This document shows, piece after piece, positions 15,664 to 24,969 of a stretch of 64,000 nt of DNA. The position numbers and the translations under genes are program-made. The notes under the pieces are model-generated. The model did not search any database. It was not told the origin of the DNA and saw nothing but the letters and a program-made list of their open reading frames with translations. The first letter of the stretch is position 1. Every line of letters begins with the position of its first letter. The DNA is from Enterobacter asburiae (lineage in GTDB: Bacteria > Pseudomonadota > Gammaproteobacteria > Enterobacterales > Enterobacteriaceae): positions 3,224,001-3,288,000 of the forward strand of contig NZ_CP102247.1 in assembly GCF_024599655.1 (NCBI RefSeq). The letters are read 5' to 3'.

Positions 15664-16407
15664 GTGAAACAGAAAAAAAGAGTGAACGTGAAAACAGCCT
15701 TTTATGTCGCCGCGCTGTCATTGCCATTTTTCTCAGAAATGACAATGGCCAATATGAGCGTGTACCCCATGGAACTTAACGTGGATAAGTCCGGTACAGC
15801 GCAAATTAAGGTGGCGTCGAAAACGGATGATATTCAGTTCATTCGGGTGAGGCAAAAGAAAATTCTTAATCCCGGCACTGCCCAGGAAAAAGAGGTTGAT
15901 GTGGCCTCGTGGAAAGAAGGCGGCGTTGTTGTCACGCCCGAAAAATTTGCTCTTGCGGCAGGCGCAATGCGCGTGGTTCGCCTGGTATCGCTTACGCCAC
16001 CGGAAAAAGAGACTACCTGGCGCGTCTATTTTGAAGGGGTAAAACAACCTGACAGCATTATTCCCGGCAAGGCAGAAAGCCCGGCTGCGACGGCGACATT
16101 GGGCGTCAACGTAATCTGGGGCGCCCTGATCCACCTCGCGCCGGAAAAAAGTGTGGTTTCACTCTCGATAGACCCTCGCAGGGGGACGTTAAAAAACAAC
16201 GGTACGCTGCGCGTACCGCTGAGAGAGCTCGGTATTTGTGACGCTGATTCGTCGTGTAAATGGATTAAAGAAGACGCGACGATTTATCCGGACACCGAAC
16301 GGACATTAAAAACGCTCACAAAGACACAAGGCCAGAAATATAAATTCCGCTACTTCAACTGGGTGAATAAAACCGCTGAAGAAGCTGATTTACCCGTCGT
16401 GCAATAA
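15664..16407 (+). CDS. CS1-type fimbrial periplasmic chaperone
   Basis: Predicted to hold pilin subunits in the periplasm before assembly. About 247 residues with an N-terminal signal-like segment and the Ig-like region VYPMELNVDKSGTAQIKV, matching chaperones of the alternate (CS1/CFA/I, Cbl, Tcf) family. It differs from classic FimC/PapD chaperones. Start is a GTG; 15664, 15682 and 15688 are all in frame and GGCAG precedes the first. First gene of a five-gene operon: chaperone, pilin, usher, tip protein, regulator. Confidence 0.8.
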   Translation: MKQKKRVNVKTAFYVAALSLPFFSEMTMANMSVYPMELNVDKSGTAQIKVASKTDDIQFIRVRQKKILNPGTAQEKEVDVASWKEGGVVVTPEKFALAAGAMRVVRLVSLTPPEKETTWRVYFEGVKQPDSIIPGKAESPAATATLGVNVIWGALIHLAPEKSVVSLSIDPRRGTLKNNGTLRVPLRELGICDADSSCKWIKEDATIYPDTERTLKTLTKTQGQKYKFRYFNWVNKTAEEADLPVVQ

Positions 16408-16482
16408 CACGACGTTACCGTAAAGACCCCAAAGGGTTTGTTTAAAGAGCCAGGGTGCTCATTTGTAAATATGGAGATATCA

Positions 16483-16989
16483 ATGCGTAAGTACTTTAAA
16501 CCTCTGATGATTGTTGCCGCGATGACCACGTCCGTTAGCGCGCTGGCAATTCAAAAAGATATTACCGTCAACGCCAGCGTTGATTCACAGCTGGATATGA
16601 CCCAGGCCGATAACACGCCGCTGCCGGCAAGCATCGATATGCAGTACCTGCCTGGCCGTGGCCTGGAAAGCTACCGCCTGAATACCAAGGTATGGTCTAA
16701 CTCCGCCACCAGCAACGTGAAGGTCCGTCTGGTGAGCGCCGCGAAGCTGGCAAATGCTGACGGTGCTGAGACCATCCCAATGACGGTGATGCTGGGCGAT
16801 AAAACCCTCTCCACCGCCGATGTTGAATATACCGGTACCGAACTGTTCCCGGGGAGCATCGAAAACGGTTCAGCGGTTCTGCCACTGACCATTTCTCAGA
16901 CCACCAAAGGCATTCTGAAAACCGGTCAGTACAGCGGCGTTGTCAGCCTGATGCTGACGCAGGCGACTACCACGGAAGGCGGTGCGTAA
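16483..16989 (+). CDS. CS1-type major fimbrial subunit
   Basis: 168 residues: signal peptide MRKYFKPLMIVAAMTTSVSALA, then mature IQKDITVNASVDSQLDM, close to the VEKNITVTASVDP start of CfaB/CooA/CblA pilins. No Cys pair, as expected for this family and unlike type 1 pilins. ATG 16483 has GGAG upstream. The major shaft subunit, probably the most abundant product of the operon. Confidence 0.88.
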   Translation: MRKYFKPLMIVAAMTTSVSALAIQKDITVNASVDSQLDMTQADNTPLPASIDMQYLPGRGLESYRLNTKVWSNSATSNVKVRLVSAAKLANADGAETIPMTVMLGDKTLSTADVEYTGTELFPGSIENGSAVLPLTISQTTKGILKTGQYSGVVSLMLTQATTTEGGA

Positions 16990-17061
16990 CACCACAGCAC
17001 CTAAGGAATAACGTCAGAGGGTGCCCACCCTCTGACGTCAGGATGATGTCGAGGCTCGTTC

Positions 17062-19779
17062 ATGGCGTTTCACAGAAATACTCTCCTCTTTGTTGCTTTG
17101 TTACCCGCATCCATCCAACTCGCCTGCGCCGGGATGGCCGTCCCGGCGGGTTTTGAAGATCTGGCGAAAACGCAGCGCCTGTGGACGGAGGTGAACCTCT
17201 ACGGCGAATCGCTTGGTCTTTTTGAAACGGATATCACGCTTGAAACGGTCAGTTTCGTCGCACCTGAAACCTTGGTTGCGGCCATCAAACGACGGTTCAA
17301 TGACGCCCCTGCACTCGTTGCCACCGTGTCTGCCACGTTGGCCGTTCCGCTTGCCCGTAACGGCAACCTGGCCTGCAGCAGCAACGGCTCCGCACCTGGC
17401 TGCGATTACATAGATACCGACCGCGCGGCCATTATCTATGACGAGAATAACGCCCGCATTAGCCTGTTTTTGGACAAGAAATATCTGCCTAAAGCCACCG
17501 CGGAAAATCAGTGGTATCAGCCCACGCAGGACACTGAAAATGCGCTGATCCATCAGCAGAACATTAATTTTGTTGCCGACAGGGATTATCAGTCGGCTAC
17601 CGTACAGGGCAACGGCGCGCTGGCGCTCACGCAGGACGGCTATGTTAATCTCGACTGGACCTGGCTGGGACAGCGTTCACGGCGTCAGCAGCAGCAGGAG
17701 ATAACCGTCAACAACGCCTGGTTCCGCCAGGATATCTTGCGTCAGTACTATGTCCAGCTAGGCGAGATGGATACCCGCGATCTGTTCAGTAATGCTGGCG
17801 GGAATATCAACCTCAGCCAGCTGCCGCTGGGCAAAATTCGTGGTCTGCGCACGGGTTCAACAAGAGCGTGGATGAATCCGGTTCAGCAGTCGAAGGGAAC
17901 CCCTGTCACCGTGCTGCTTTCCCATGACGCGCGTATCGACGCCCGCCGTGGCAATCAGCTGCTGGCGAGCTTTTATCTGAATGCCGGTGCACAAACCCTG
18001 GACACGCGATCGTTCCCGGACGGGAGCTACACCGTGACGCTCTCCATCTATGAAAATAACCGGCTGACGCGCACCGAGCAGGTACCGTTTACCCGAACCG
18101 GCATAACGCCATTCGACCGCGTCGAGTGGTTCCTGCAGGCGGGTGAAACCGACAATAGCGATCAAAACGAAGAACGTAGCGCGGTTGCGCAGGCGGGCGT
18201 ACGCCTGCCCGTCACCCCGACGCTGGCGCTGACCAGCGGTGCAACGATAAAGAAAAACCAGCGTTTCCTGGAGAACGCGATCGACTGGAGCCGGGGCTTC
18301 AACGCGGGCCCGATCGACGGCGTGCTGAGTACCCGGTTTAGCTACCTTTACGGCAGCGAAGGTCAACGCGGCAATATTCAGCAAATCAGCTACAACGACG
18401 GCTTTTCACTGAGCCTCTATCGTAACGCGCTATCAGCGGAAAACTGCAATACCCGAAGCGCGGGGTTTGACGCCGTGAACGGCTGCTATCGCACCCTCTC
18501 GGTGATGTTATCCGTCCCTGTCGGCGCCTGGTATGCGAGCCTGGGGTATTCGGATAACCGCAATGAAGGACGGTACGTTTCACGCCGTGAGCTCCCGGAC
18601 AGCGACGATCGCCACGATGCGGGTTTGCCGTGGGAATCGGTCTATATGACCCGCTCGCGCACGCGGGCCTGGCAGGGAGGCCTGAGCAATACCTTTAGCA
18701 CCCGAGGCCTGAACATTAACAGCAGCATTAACCTGTTCATGCGTAACGATGACTCCCGTGAAGGCAGGGACAAAGGCGGCTACCTGAGCGTGAGCCTGTC
18801 CATGGCGCATAACCGTCAGGGGGATGCGTCGAGCTATACCTCTCTGGGCGCAACATGGCAGCACCAGCAGCGTGAAAAAAATCAGCTGAGCTACAACGTG
18901 GCGCATAACTGGTACGCCGATGCACGCGGTGAAAATGAGTACGGTCTGAGCGCGTCGGGCATTAACAGCGATTCGCTCAATACTTCAGCCTATACGCGCC
19001 AGGGCGGACGATATGGCAACGGCAGCCTGACCGTCAGCGACGCCTGGGATCGTCAGGATCGTCGCCATACGCTGAGCAGCAGCGGCAACTACAGCTCGAC
19101 TCTTGCGCTGTCGCGCTCTGGCCTGTGGCTGGGCCGCTGGAGCGACGGACGTCCTGCTTCCGCCGTCGCGGTTAACGTTGCCACCCCGGAAGAGACTCTG
19201 GGTCCGAGCGTCGCCGTGTCGCTGGATAACGGCGGTAGTGCAGACATTCCGGGCAATAGCCGCGCCCTCTTCGCCGTGCCGGGCTATCAGCAGTCAACGT
19301 TGACGATTAACGAATCGCTGGACGTCTCGCGAGGAGCCAGCACTGAGATTACGCAAGGTTCAGGCAGCAGAACGCTGTTTATGGTGCCGGGCAAACTGCT
19401 GCGTCGGGATGTGCAAACCACCGCAAGCTACACCTGGCTCGGCCAGTTAACCGACGAGCGTCATTCCCCGTTTATCGGCGGCGTGCCGCTGAACGTGAAC
19501 GGCTGGAGCGATCTTGGCAACGGCGGGTTTAGCGCCCAAAGCGACGCCCTGCTGCATAACCTCTACCTGGTACGCCAGCAGCAGTTTTATCAGTGCGCGC
19601 TGAGCGTGAAGAGTATGCGCGACGTGGTGCGCTACGTCGGTTCCATTCCTTGCCGGGAGTTAACCTTCTCGGCCCTGCCGGATGCCGTCCAGCAGCAGGC
19701 ACAGCTGATGCTGGCCGGACGAACGACCCCAGTCAGCCCGACCGCCATGAACGCCGACAACCTCGCTAAAGGGAAATGA
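17062..19779 (+). CDS. CS1-type outer-membrane usher
   Basis: 905 residues; outer-membrane pore that receives chaperone-pilin complexes and assembles the fimbria. Signal peptide at residues 1 to about 23 (MAFHRNTLLFVALLPASIQLACAG), an N-terminal domain with Cys (LACSSNGSAPGC), a central beta-barrel rich in alternating aromatic and polar residues, and a C-terminal domain with paired Cys (FYQCALSV, SIPCREL). It matches the CooC/CblC/TcfC ushers rather than FimD by size and sequence. One base separates its stop from the adhesin gene. Confidence 0.88.
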   Translation: MAFHRNTLLFVALLPASIQLACAGMAVPAGFEDLAKTQRLWTEVNLYGESLGLFETDITLETVSFVAPETLVAAIKRRFNDAPALVATVSATLAVPLARNGNLACSSNGSAPGCDYIDTDRAAIIYDENNARISLFLDKKYLPKATAENQWYQPTQDTENALIHQQNINFVADRDYQSATVQGNGALALTQDGYVNLDWTWLGQRSRRQQQQEITVNNAWFRQDILRQYYVQLGEMDTRDLFSNAGGNINLSQLPLGKIRGLRTGSTRAWMNPVQQSKGTPVTVLLSHDARIDARRGNQLLASFYLNAGAQTLDTRSFPDGSYTVTLSIYENNRLTRTEQVPFTRTGITPFDRVEWFLQAGETDNSDQNEERSAVAQAGVRLPVTPTLALTSGATIKKNQRFLENAIDWSRGFNAGPIDGVLSTRFSYLYGSEGQRGNIQQISYNDGFSLSLYRNALSAENCNTRSAGFDAVNGCYRTLSVMLSVPVGAWYASLGYSDNRNEGRYVSRRELPDSDDRHDAGLPWESVYMTRSRTRAWQGGLSNTFSTRGLNINSSINLFMRNDDSREGRDKGGYLSVSLSMAHNRQGDASSYTSLGATWQHQQREKNQLSYNVAHNWYADARGENEYGLSASGINSDSLNTSAYTRQGGRYGNGSLTVSDAWDRQDRRHTLSSSGNYSSTLALSRSGLWLGRWSDGRPASAVAVNVATPEETLGPSVAVSLDNGGSADIPGNSRALFAVPGYQQSTLTINESLDVSRGASTEITQGSGSRTLFMVPGKLLRRDVQTTASYTWLGQLTDERHSPFIGGVPLNVNGWSDLGNGGFSAQSDALLHNLYLVRQQQFYQCALSVKSMRDVVRYVGSIPCRELTFSALPDAVQQQAQLMLAGRTTPVSPTAMNADNLAKGK

Positions 19780-19780
19780 T

Positions 19781-20938
19781 GTGATTAAGTACCTCTTTAT
19801 TTTACTGTTTTTAAGCCTGTGGACAGGCCAGACGCTGGCGGGCGCCCCTGCGGGACGAAACACCAGCGTTGGGATCAGCTTCGATCGCACGGCACCGCCC
19901 GCGCGTTTCGATATCTGGCTTCATGAATCGGGCGGCTATGACGCAGCCGACCCGCAAAAGTGGGGGCGCAATACCCTGACCTGTTTATCCCGCACCGACA
20001 CCACCTACGGAGCCTGCATGACCGCCCCGGTGTGGTTCTCGGGTAACCCGGCCGCGCCCTATGCCATCAATGTACGTTTCACGCATGCCCTTACCAGCAA
20101 GACGGTGGATATCAAGGTGTATGGCGATCACTATATGTTTATCAACAATAAAGTGTTCACCTTTGCCAGCTTTGTCACGGGTGGAACGGGCGATCTTAGC
20201 GCCTGGAACAGAGAGCCCTACTTCGATTTCTATATTGTGAAAAGCGAACTGGATAAGCTCGCCCTGCCGGGGATCTGGACCGCAACCCTGAAGCAGAACC
20301 TGCGTCAGTGGGGGAGCGCCGACTGCGGTGGGAACTTCAATGACGTAAACGTCGGATGCCCTGGCTATCTCACCATCGCCACCTGGCAGGCAAATATTCG
20401 CATTGAAGTGGTCGATCCGGGTAATCAGCAGATCTATCTGCCGGCCTTTCCGCACTCAACGCCCGTCGTTAACCTCAACCTGACCAACTTCCCGGGGCGG
20501 CCCGGGGGCAGTGAGATCCAGGGTGAAAATTCGCTGGATATGTGCCTTTACGACGGCAAAAACAGTACCAGCACCCGCGCCTATCTTCGCTTTGAGGATG
20601 ATGGACTTCCCTCAGTTGATCGTACCGAAGGCGCGTTTTCTATCAGGCGACGTGGCGGTAGCCAGACCGATGCGCGGGATCGTCTCGATTATCGGGTCTC
20701 CGTCACCAACCCAATAACAGGCGCAACCGAAACCGTCGCGAACGGTAAAACCCTGGTCTGGCAAGGCACAAACGATCCGCAGTATCTGCGTCAGGTCGTG
20801 CTGCCCGGCGGACGCGAGAGCGTACTGTGCATCCCTGCCCCTATTATCCTGAAAACCCCCGCGTTTGCCGCCAGCAGCAAAAACGCGGGCGACTACACCG
20901 GCACGCTGCGCGTTATCTATACGCCCAGCACGTTATAA
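19781..20938 (+). CDS. CS1-type fimbrial tip/minor subunit (CooD/CblD-like adhesin)
   Basis: 385 residues with a signal peptide (MIKYLFILLFLSLWTGQTLAG). The two-domain layout, TAPPARFDIWLHESGGYDA, paired Cys (TCLSRTDTTYGAC; DCGGNFNDVNVGC) and a C-terminal pilin-like domain match CooD/CblD/TcfD tip proteins, which start assembly and bind the host receptor. The start is GTG, two bases after the usher stop (TGATGTG). Receptor unknown. Confidence 0.85.
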   Translation: MIKYLFILLFLSLWTGQTLAGAPAGRNTSVGISFDRTAPPARFDIWLHESGGYDAADPQKWGRNTLTCLSRTDTTYGACMTAPVWFSGNPAAPYAINVRFTHALTSKTVDIKVYGDHYMFINNKVFTFASFVTGGTGDLSAWNREPYFDFYIVKSELDKLALPGIWTATLKQNLRQWGSADCGGNFNDVNVGCPGYLTIATWQANIRIEVVDPGNQQIYLPAFPHSTPVVNLNLTNFPGRPGGSEIQGENSLDMCLYDGKNSTSTRAYLRFEDDGLPSVDRTEGAFSIRRRGGSQTDARDRLDYRVSVTNPITGATETVANGKTLVWQGTNDPQYLRQVVLPGGRESVLCIPAPIILKTPAFAASSKNAGDYTGTLRVIYTPSTL

Positions 20939-20948
20939 CGAGGTCACC

Positions 20949-21500
20949 GTGAGTTACGCCATTCTCGACAACAATCGATTTTACGCAGAAGGATTGCGCT
21001 ACGCGCTGCTGCGTCGGGGCGTCCAGCCAGAGGTCATCAGCGATACAGTAAAATGGCAGCCAACCCTGCTTACCCGCCGCGTGATTGTCGTACGCTGTCG
21101 TTTTTCCGTTGCGGGTACGCATCAGGCGCTGATTAACATTTTACTCAGACTGGAAGCCGCCCGGTGGCAAGGCAGCCTTTATCTGGTCTGCAATGAAAAA
21201 GGGTGGGCGCTGGCGACGCATTTACGCAAGCGTTTCAGTACTTTAACCCTTTATATCATCGACGACAGGATCGCCGTTGCCGATGCGGCGTATCTGCTGG
21301 CCAAAGAGCCCCGCCGCGTTCGAAGCCTGGACTGCTGTCTTACCGGCCTTGAATTCAACGTGCTCGATCTGATGCTTACGGGGTTGCCGGTACGCCACAT
21401 TGCCATCGTGACGCGTATGTCTGAGAAGCAGGTTTCAACCCATAAATGCAACGCGCTAAAGAAGCTCAACGCCAACAATCTGCTGCAGCTGCTCCTGTAG
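20949..21500 (+). CDS. LuxR-type DNA-binding regulator in the fimbrial operon
   Basis: 183 residues. The C-terminal 60 residues form a LuxR/FixJ-like helix-turn-helix (LTGLEFNVLDLMLTGLPVRHIAIVTRMSEKQVSTHK). The N-terminal part begins like a receiver domain (SYAILDNNRFYAEGLRYALLRRG) but lacks a clear phospho-acceptor Asp set, so it may act without phosphorylation, as RcsA/BglJ-like proteins do. GTG start 20949 has AGGTCACC upstream. Its position, last in a tcf-like operon, is the same as that of TinR in Salmonella Typhi, from memory. Confidence 0.75.
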   Translation: MSYAILDNNRFYAEGLRYALLRRGVQPEVISDTVKWQPTLLTRRVIVVRCRFSVAGTHQALINILLRLEAARWQGSLYLVCNEKGWALATHLRKRFSTLTLYIIDDRIAVADAAYLLAKEPRRVRSLDCCLTGLEFNVLDLMLTGLPVRHIAIVTRMSEKQVSTHKCNALKKLNANNLLQLLL

Positions 21501-21569
21501 GTCACGGCTTATCCTGCGGCCGCTTTTTTGCTACACTGTCGCCGATTTTTTCACATACGACAGAAGATT

Positions 21570-21899
21570 ATGTTCATTTTTGCAGGCCAGGAAATTGAGA
21601 CCGATAGCGAAGGCTATCTGAAAGATACAACGCTCTGGAGCGAACCGCTGGCGGAGAAAATTGCGGAAAACGAAGGGATTACCCTCTCTCCCGAACATTG
21701 GGAAGTGGTACGTTTTGTGCGCGAGTTCTATCTTGAATTCAACACCTCTCCGGCGATCCGCATGCTGGTCAAAGCCATGGCCAATAAGTTCGGCGAAGAG
21801 AAAGGCAACAGCCGCTATCTATATCGTCTGTTCCCGAAAGGCCCGGCAAAACAAGCCACCAAAATTGCTGGCCTGCCTAAGCCGGTGAAGTGTATTTAA
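21570..21899 (+). CDS. tusE: TusE, sulfur relay protein for tRNA 2-thiouridine
   Basis: 109 residues, DsrC/TusE family. It accepts persulfide from TusD in the TusBCD complex and passes it to MnmA for s2U34 of Glu, Gln and Lys tRNAs; cytosolic. The acceptor is the penultimate Cys of the C-terminal KPVKCI. Start 21570 gives the E. coli length; an in-frame extension to 21528 has no support. Its end overlaps the convergent acylphosphatase gene by 4 bases. Confidence 0.95.
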   Translation: MFIFAGQEIETDSEGYLKDTTLWSEPLAEKIAENEGITLSPEHWEVVRFVREFYLEFNTSPAIRMLVKAMANKFGEEKGNSRYLYRLFPKGPAKQATKIAGLPKPVKCI

Positions 21900-22177
21900 T
21901 ACCGGATCCCGAAGTTTACGTATTCGCGCCCGGGTTGATGCGGTTCCGTTAAGACCTTATCAACCCGTGCGCTGCGCGGCCCACCCGCTTTCAGCCACGC
22001 CACCAGCTTGTCGACCTGCTCCGCTTCGCCGCAGGCGACCACCTCAACGCTGCCGTCGTCCATATTTCGCGCGTATCCCGTGAGCCCAAGCTCAACCGCT
22101 TCGCGCTGGGTGCTGTAGCGGAACCCGACGCCCTGAACAACGCCGTGAACCCAGGCAATGGTGCAGACTTTTGACAT
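21896..22177 (-). CDS. yccX: YccX acylphosphatase
   Basis: 93 residues; hydrolyses acyl phosphates such as carbamoyl and acetyl phosphate. The catalytic loop GVVQGVGFRYST carries the essential Arg, and the conserved Asn lies in ARNMDDGSVEV. Start 22177 has AAGGAGAAGA upstream. It follows the AraC gene by 11 bases, so it may now be transcribed from the PEBP-AraC promoter as well. Confidence 0.94.
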   Translation of the reverse strand: MSKVCTIAWVHGVVQGVGFRYSTQREAVELGLTGYARNMDDGSVEVVACGEAEQVDKLVAWLKAGGPRSARVDKVLTEPHQPGREYVNFGIRY

Positions 22178-22188
22178 TTTTCTTCTCC

Positions 22189-22977
22189 TTAACGTAGCGT
22201 TTTCGGCAAACAGCCATAGTGCTGCCGGAAACGGGCGGTGAAACGAGAGCTGGAAAGATACCCACATTGTAATGCGATTTCGCCAATTGGTAATCGGGTT
22301 GACTGGAGCTGTGACAAAGCAACGGCCATCCTCACCTCCTCCACGATCTGGCGAAAACTCTGCGACTCTTCACGCAAGCGTCTGCGCAGCGTCGGCACGC
22401 TTAAGGCCAGACGGCTGGCGACGTCCTGCGCGGTCCAGGCTCTGGCGGGCGACAGCATAATGAACTGCCGCACCTGCTCGGTCAGGTTACTGTTTCGCTC
22501 AATAAGCAGCGGACCTGCCACGCCATCATGCAGCAAGGCCAGCAAAAGACCGAAGGCTTGATGCTTTTGTAGCGCCTCCGGTAAATCCTGACGCACGGCG
22601 TGCAGCAGGTTGTCCCACATAAACGCCAGCCCCTCGCTCAGCGGGGCGCAGAGCGAATGCAGCGTCGTGCGAGGCCAGGATTTCAGGTAATGCGCTTTAA
22701 ACTCGGCGACGATCTCCGGAGACAACATCAGCAAATCCGAGTGAAACAGCCCGTTTACAGGCTGATTGATAATCTCCATCGCCGTATTGGCAGGGATAAT
22801 GATGAGCTCATCCCGTGTCGCCTCCAGGCGGTTATCATCCTGAACAATCACCTTACTGCCGTGGGTGATATGACAAATAGCCGGAAAAAAGAGTTTAACC
22901 TGGTGCAGGCGATGCATTTTGCTGGCAGTCACTTCACCCGCTGTAAGATGTTTATGTCGAAAATGGAACTCCTGCAC
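22189..22977 (-). CDS. AraC-family transcriptional regulator
   Basis: 262 residues: an N-terminal cupin-like sensing domain (about 1-150) and a C-terminal double helix-turn-helix (about 165-262, WTAQDVASRLALSVPTLRRRL and IGEIALQCGYLSSSRFTARFRQHYG). It lies 10 bases after the PEBP gene in the same direction, so it is probably cotranscribed. The pair is absent from the E. coli order between yccX and rlmI. Ligand and targets unknown. Confidence 0.88.
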   Translation of the reverse strand: MQEFHFRHKHLTAGEVTASKMHRLHQVKLFFPAICHITHGSKVIVQDDNRLEATRDELIIIPANTAMEIINQPVNGLFHSDLLMLSPEIVAEFKAHYLKSWPRTTLHSLCAPLSEGLAFMWDNLLHAVRQDLPEALQKHQAFGLLLALLHDGVAGPLLIERNSNLTEQVRQFIMLSPARAWTAQDVASRLALSVPTLRRRLREESQSFRQIVEEVRMAVALSQLQSTRLPIGEIALQCGYLSSSRFTARFRQHYGCLPKTLR

Positions 22978-22987
22978 CCTGTCATCC

Positions 22988-23545
22988 TTATCTGCTGTAG
23001 GTTGCCGTTAACTGAGCCTTTGCCAGAGCGTGACTATTCAGCATAAAACCGACCAGCGCGCCGCTGGCATTGTTGTCGAGGGGCAGTTTATCCACGTCCA
23101 GGGCCCAGACGGTAATCTGATAGCGGTGGGGCTTGTCCCCGGCGGGTGGACATGCGCCGCCAAATCCAGAATAGCCGAAATCATTACGCCCCTGCACAAC
23201 CCCTGCGGGTAATTTTTCGCCGTTCGGGTTACCGGCATCGGCGGGCAGGGTCAGTGTATTCGCCGGAATATTGGCTACGGTCCAGTGCCACCAGCCGCTG
23301 CCGGTAGGCGCATCCGGATCATATACCGTAACGGCAAAACTTTTCGTACCGGCGGGCGGATTTTGCCATGCCAGCTGCGGAGACTGATTACCGCCGTGGC
23401 AGCCAAATCCCTCAAATATCTGCTGTTGCGCTAACCGGCGTTCACCGGAAATATCCTGGCTGGTGATGCCGAAAGGCGTTGCCGCTAAAACCTGAAAACT
23501 CATCGCCGCCAGAGCGGCTATTGCGATTACACTGCGCTTTTTCAT
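22988..23545 (-). CDS. Periplasmic YbhB/YbcL-type PEBP-family protein
   Basis: 185 residues with a Sec signal (MKKRSVIAIAALAAMSFQVLA), then the phosphatidylethanolamine-binding-protein fold: GNQSPQLAWQNPPAGTKSFAVTVYDPDAPTGSGWWHW carries the DPDxP motif, and GGACPPAGDKPHRYQITVWAL the ligand-pocket histidine. E. coli YbcL homologues are periplasmic and in uropathogens dampen neutrophil migration; the ligand is not settled. First gene of a probable PEBP-AraC unit. Confidence 0.88.
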   Translation of the reverse strand: MKKRSVIAIAALAAMSFQVLAATPFGITSQDISGERRLAQQQIFEGFGCHGGNQSPQLAWQNPPAGTKSFAVTVYDPDAPTGSGWWHWTVANIPANTLTLPADAGNPNGEKLPAGVVQGRNDFGYSGFGGACPPAGDKPHRYQITVWALDVDKLPLDNNASGALVGFMLNSHALAKAQLTATYSR

Positions 23546-23718
23546 GGGTGCTCCCTCTGCTGTACCGGAAGCCCCACTGTAAAGCCTGCTGCAATGTCGT
23601 AATGTGCCTAAGCGATTTGATTTTGTGCCGAAACGCTCAACGGCATCCGCAGATGATTGCGACTTGCTGAATGTGGTAATCTACGCGCCATTTCCTGAAA
23701 TCGACAGAACAGCAAATT

Positions 23719-24909
23719 ATGAGTGTACGTTTAGTGTTAGCCAAAGGGCGCGAAAAATCATTACTGCGCCGTCATCCCTGGGTCTTTTCCGGCGCGGTTG
23801 CCCGTATGGAAGGCAAAGCCAGCCTCGGTGAAACCATTGATATCGTTGACCATCAGGGGAAATGGTTAGCGCGAGGCGCCTACTCGCCAGCGTCCCAGAT
23901 CCGCGCTCGCGTCTGGACGTTCGATAAAGATGAAACCATCGACATCGACTTCTTCGTCCGCCGCCTGCAGCAGGCGCAGCAGTGGCGCGACTGGCTGGCA
24001 AAACGCGACGGGCTGGACAGCTACCGCCTGATTGCCGGTGAGTCCGACGGTCTGCCGGGCGTGACCATCGATCGCTTCGGTAACTTCCTGGTGCTGCAGC
24101 TCCTGAGCGCCGGCGCGGAATACCAGCGCGCCGCGCTGATTAGCGCGCTGCAAACGCTGTTCCCGCAGTGCGCCATCTATGACCGCAGCGACGTTGCTGT
24201 GCGCAAAAAAGAAGGTATGGAGCTGACTCAGGGGCCCGTAACGGGCGAACTGCCACCTGCCCTGCTGCCGATTGAAGAGCACGGCATGAAGCTGCTGGTG
24301 GATATTCAGGGCGGGCACAAAACCGGTTACTACCTCGACCAGCGCGACAGCCGTCTGGCTACGCGTCAGTACGTTGCCGACAAACGCGTGCTGAACTGCT
24401 TCTCCTATACCGGCGGTTTTGCCGTTTCGGCGCTGATGGGCGGCTGTGCCCAGGTGGTGAGCGTGGACACCTCGCAGGAAGCGCTGGACGTGGCAAAACA
24501 GAACGTCGAGCTCAACAAGCTGGACTTGAGCAAAGCGGAGTTTGTACGCGATGACGTCTTCAAGCTGCTGCGTAAATATCGCGACCAGGGCGAAAAATTC
24601 GACGTCATCGTGATGGATCCACCAAAGTTTGTGGAAAACAAAAGCCAGCTGATGGGCGCTTGCCGCGGGTATAAAGATATCAACATGCTGGCTATCCAGC
24701 TGCTGAACCCGGGCGGGGTTCTGCTCACCTTCTCCTGCTCCGGCCTGATGACCACAGATTTATTTCAGAAAATCATCGCCGATGCCGCAATAGATGCTGG
24801 CCGTGATGTACAATTTATAGAGCAGTTCCGTCAGGCAGCCGATCACCCCGTGATTGCTACCTACCCGGAAGGACTGTATCTGAAAGGGTTTGCCTGTCGC
24901 GTCATGTAA
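23719..24909 (+). CDS. rlmI: RlmI, 23S rRNA m5C1962 methyltransferase
   Basis: 396 residues: an N-terminal PUA domain (about 1-75, RLVLAKGREKSLLRRHPWVFSGAV) and a Rossmann SAM domain with VLNCFSYTGGFAVSALMGG and the catalytic DPPKFVENK region, with the nucleophile Cys in TFSCSGLM. It methylates C1962 of 23S rRNA. ATG 23719 and the length match E. coli. Followed by hspQ in the same direction 60 bases on. Confidence 0.96.
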   Translation: MSVRLVLAKGREKSLLRRHPWVFSGAVARMEGKASLGETIDIVDHQGKWLARGAYSPASQIRARVWTFDKDETIDIDFFVRRLQQAQQWRDWLAKRDGLDSYRLIAGESDGLPGVTIDRFGNFLVLQLLSAGAEYQRAALISALQTLFPQCAIYDRSDVAVRKKEGMELTQGPVTGELPPALLPIEEHGMKLLVDIQGGHKTGYYLDQRDSRLATRQYVADKRVLNCFSYTGGFAVSALMGGCAQVVSVDTSQEALDVAKQNVELNKLDLSKAEFVRDDVFKLLRKYRDQGEKFDVIVMDPPKFVENKSQLMGACRGYKDINMLAIQLLNPGGVLLTFSCSGLMTTDLFQKIIADAAIDAGRDVQFIEQFRQAADHPVIATYPEGLYLKGFACRVM

Positions 24910-24969
24910 CTTGAAAAGAGAAATATTGCCCGCACATAACGTGTAAGTAGTGTTTCCCGGGAGGTGACT

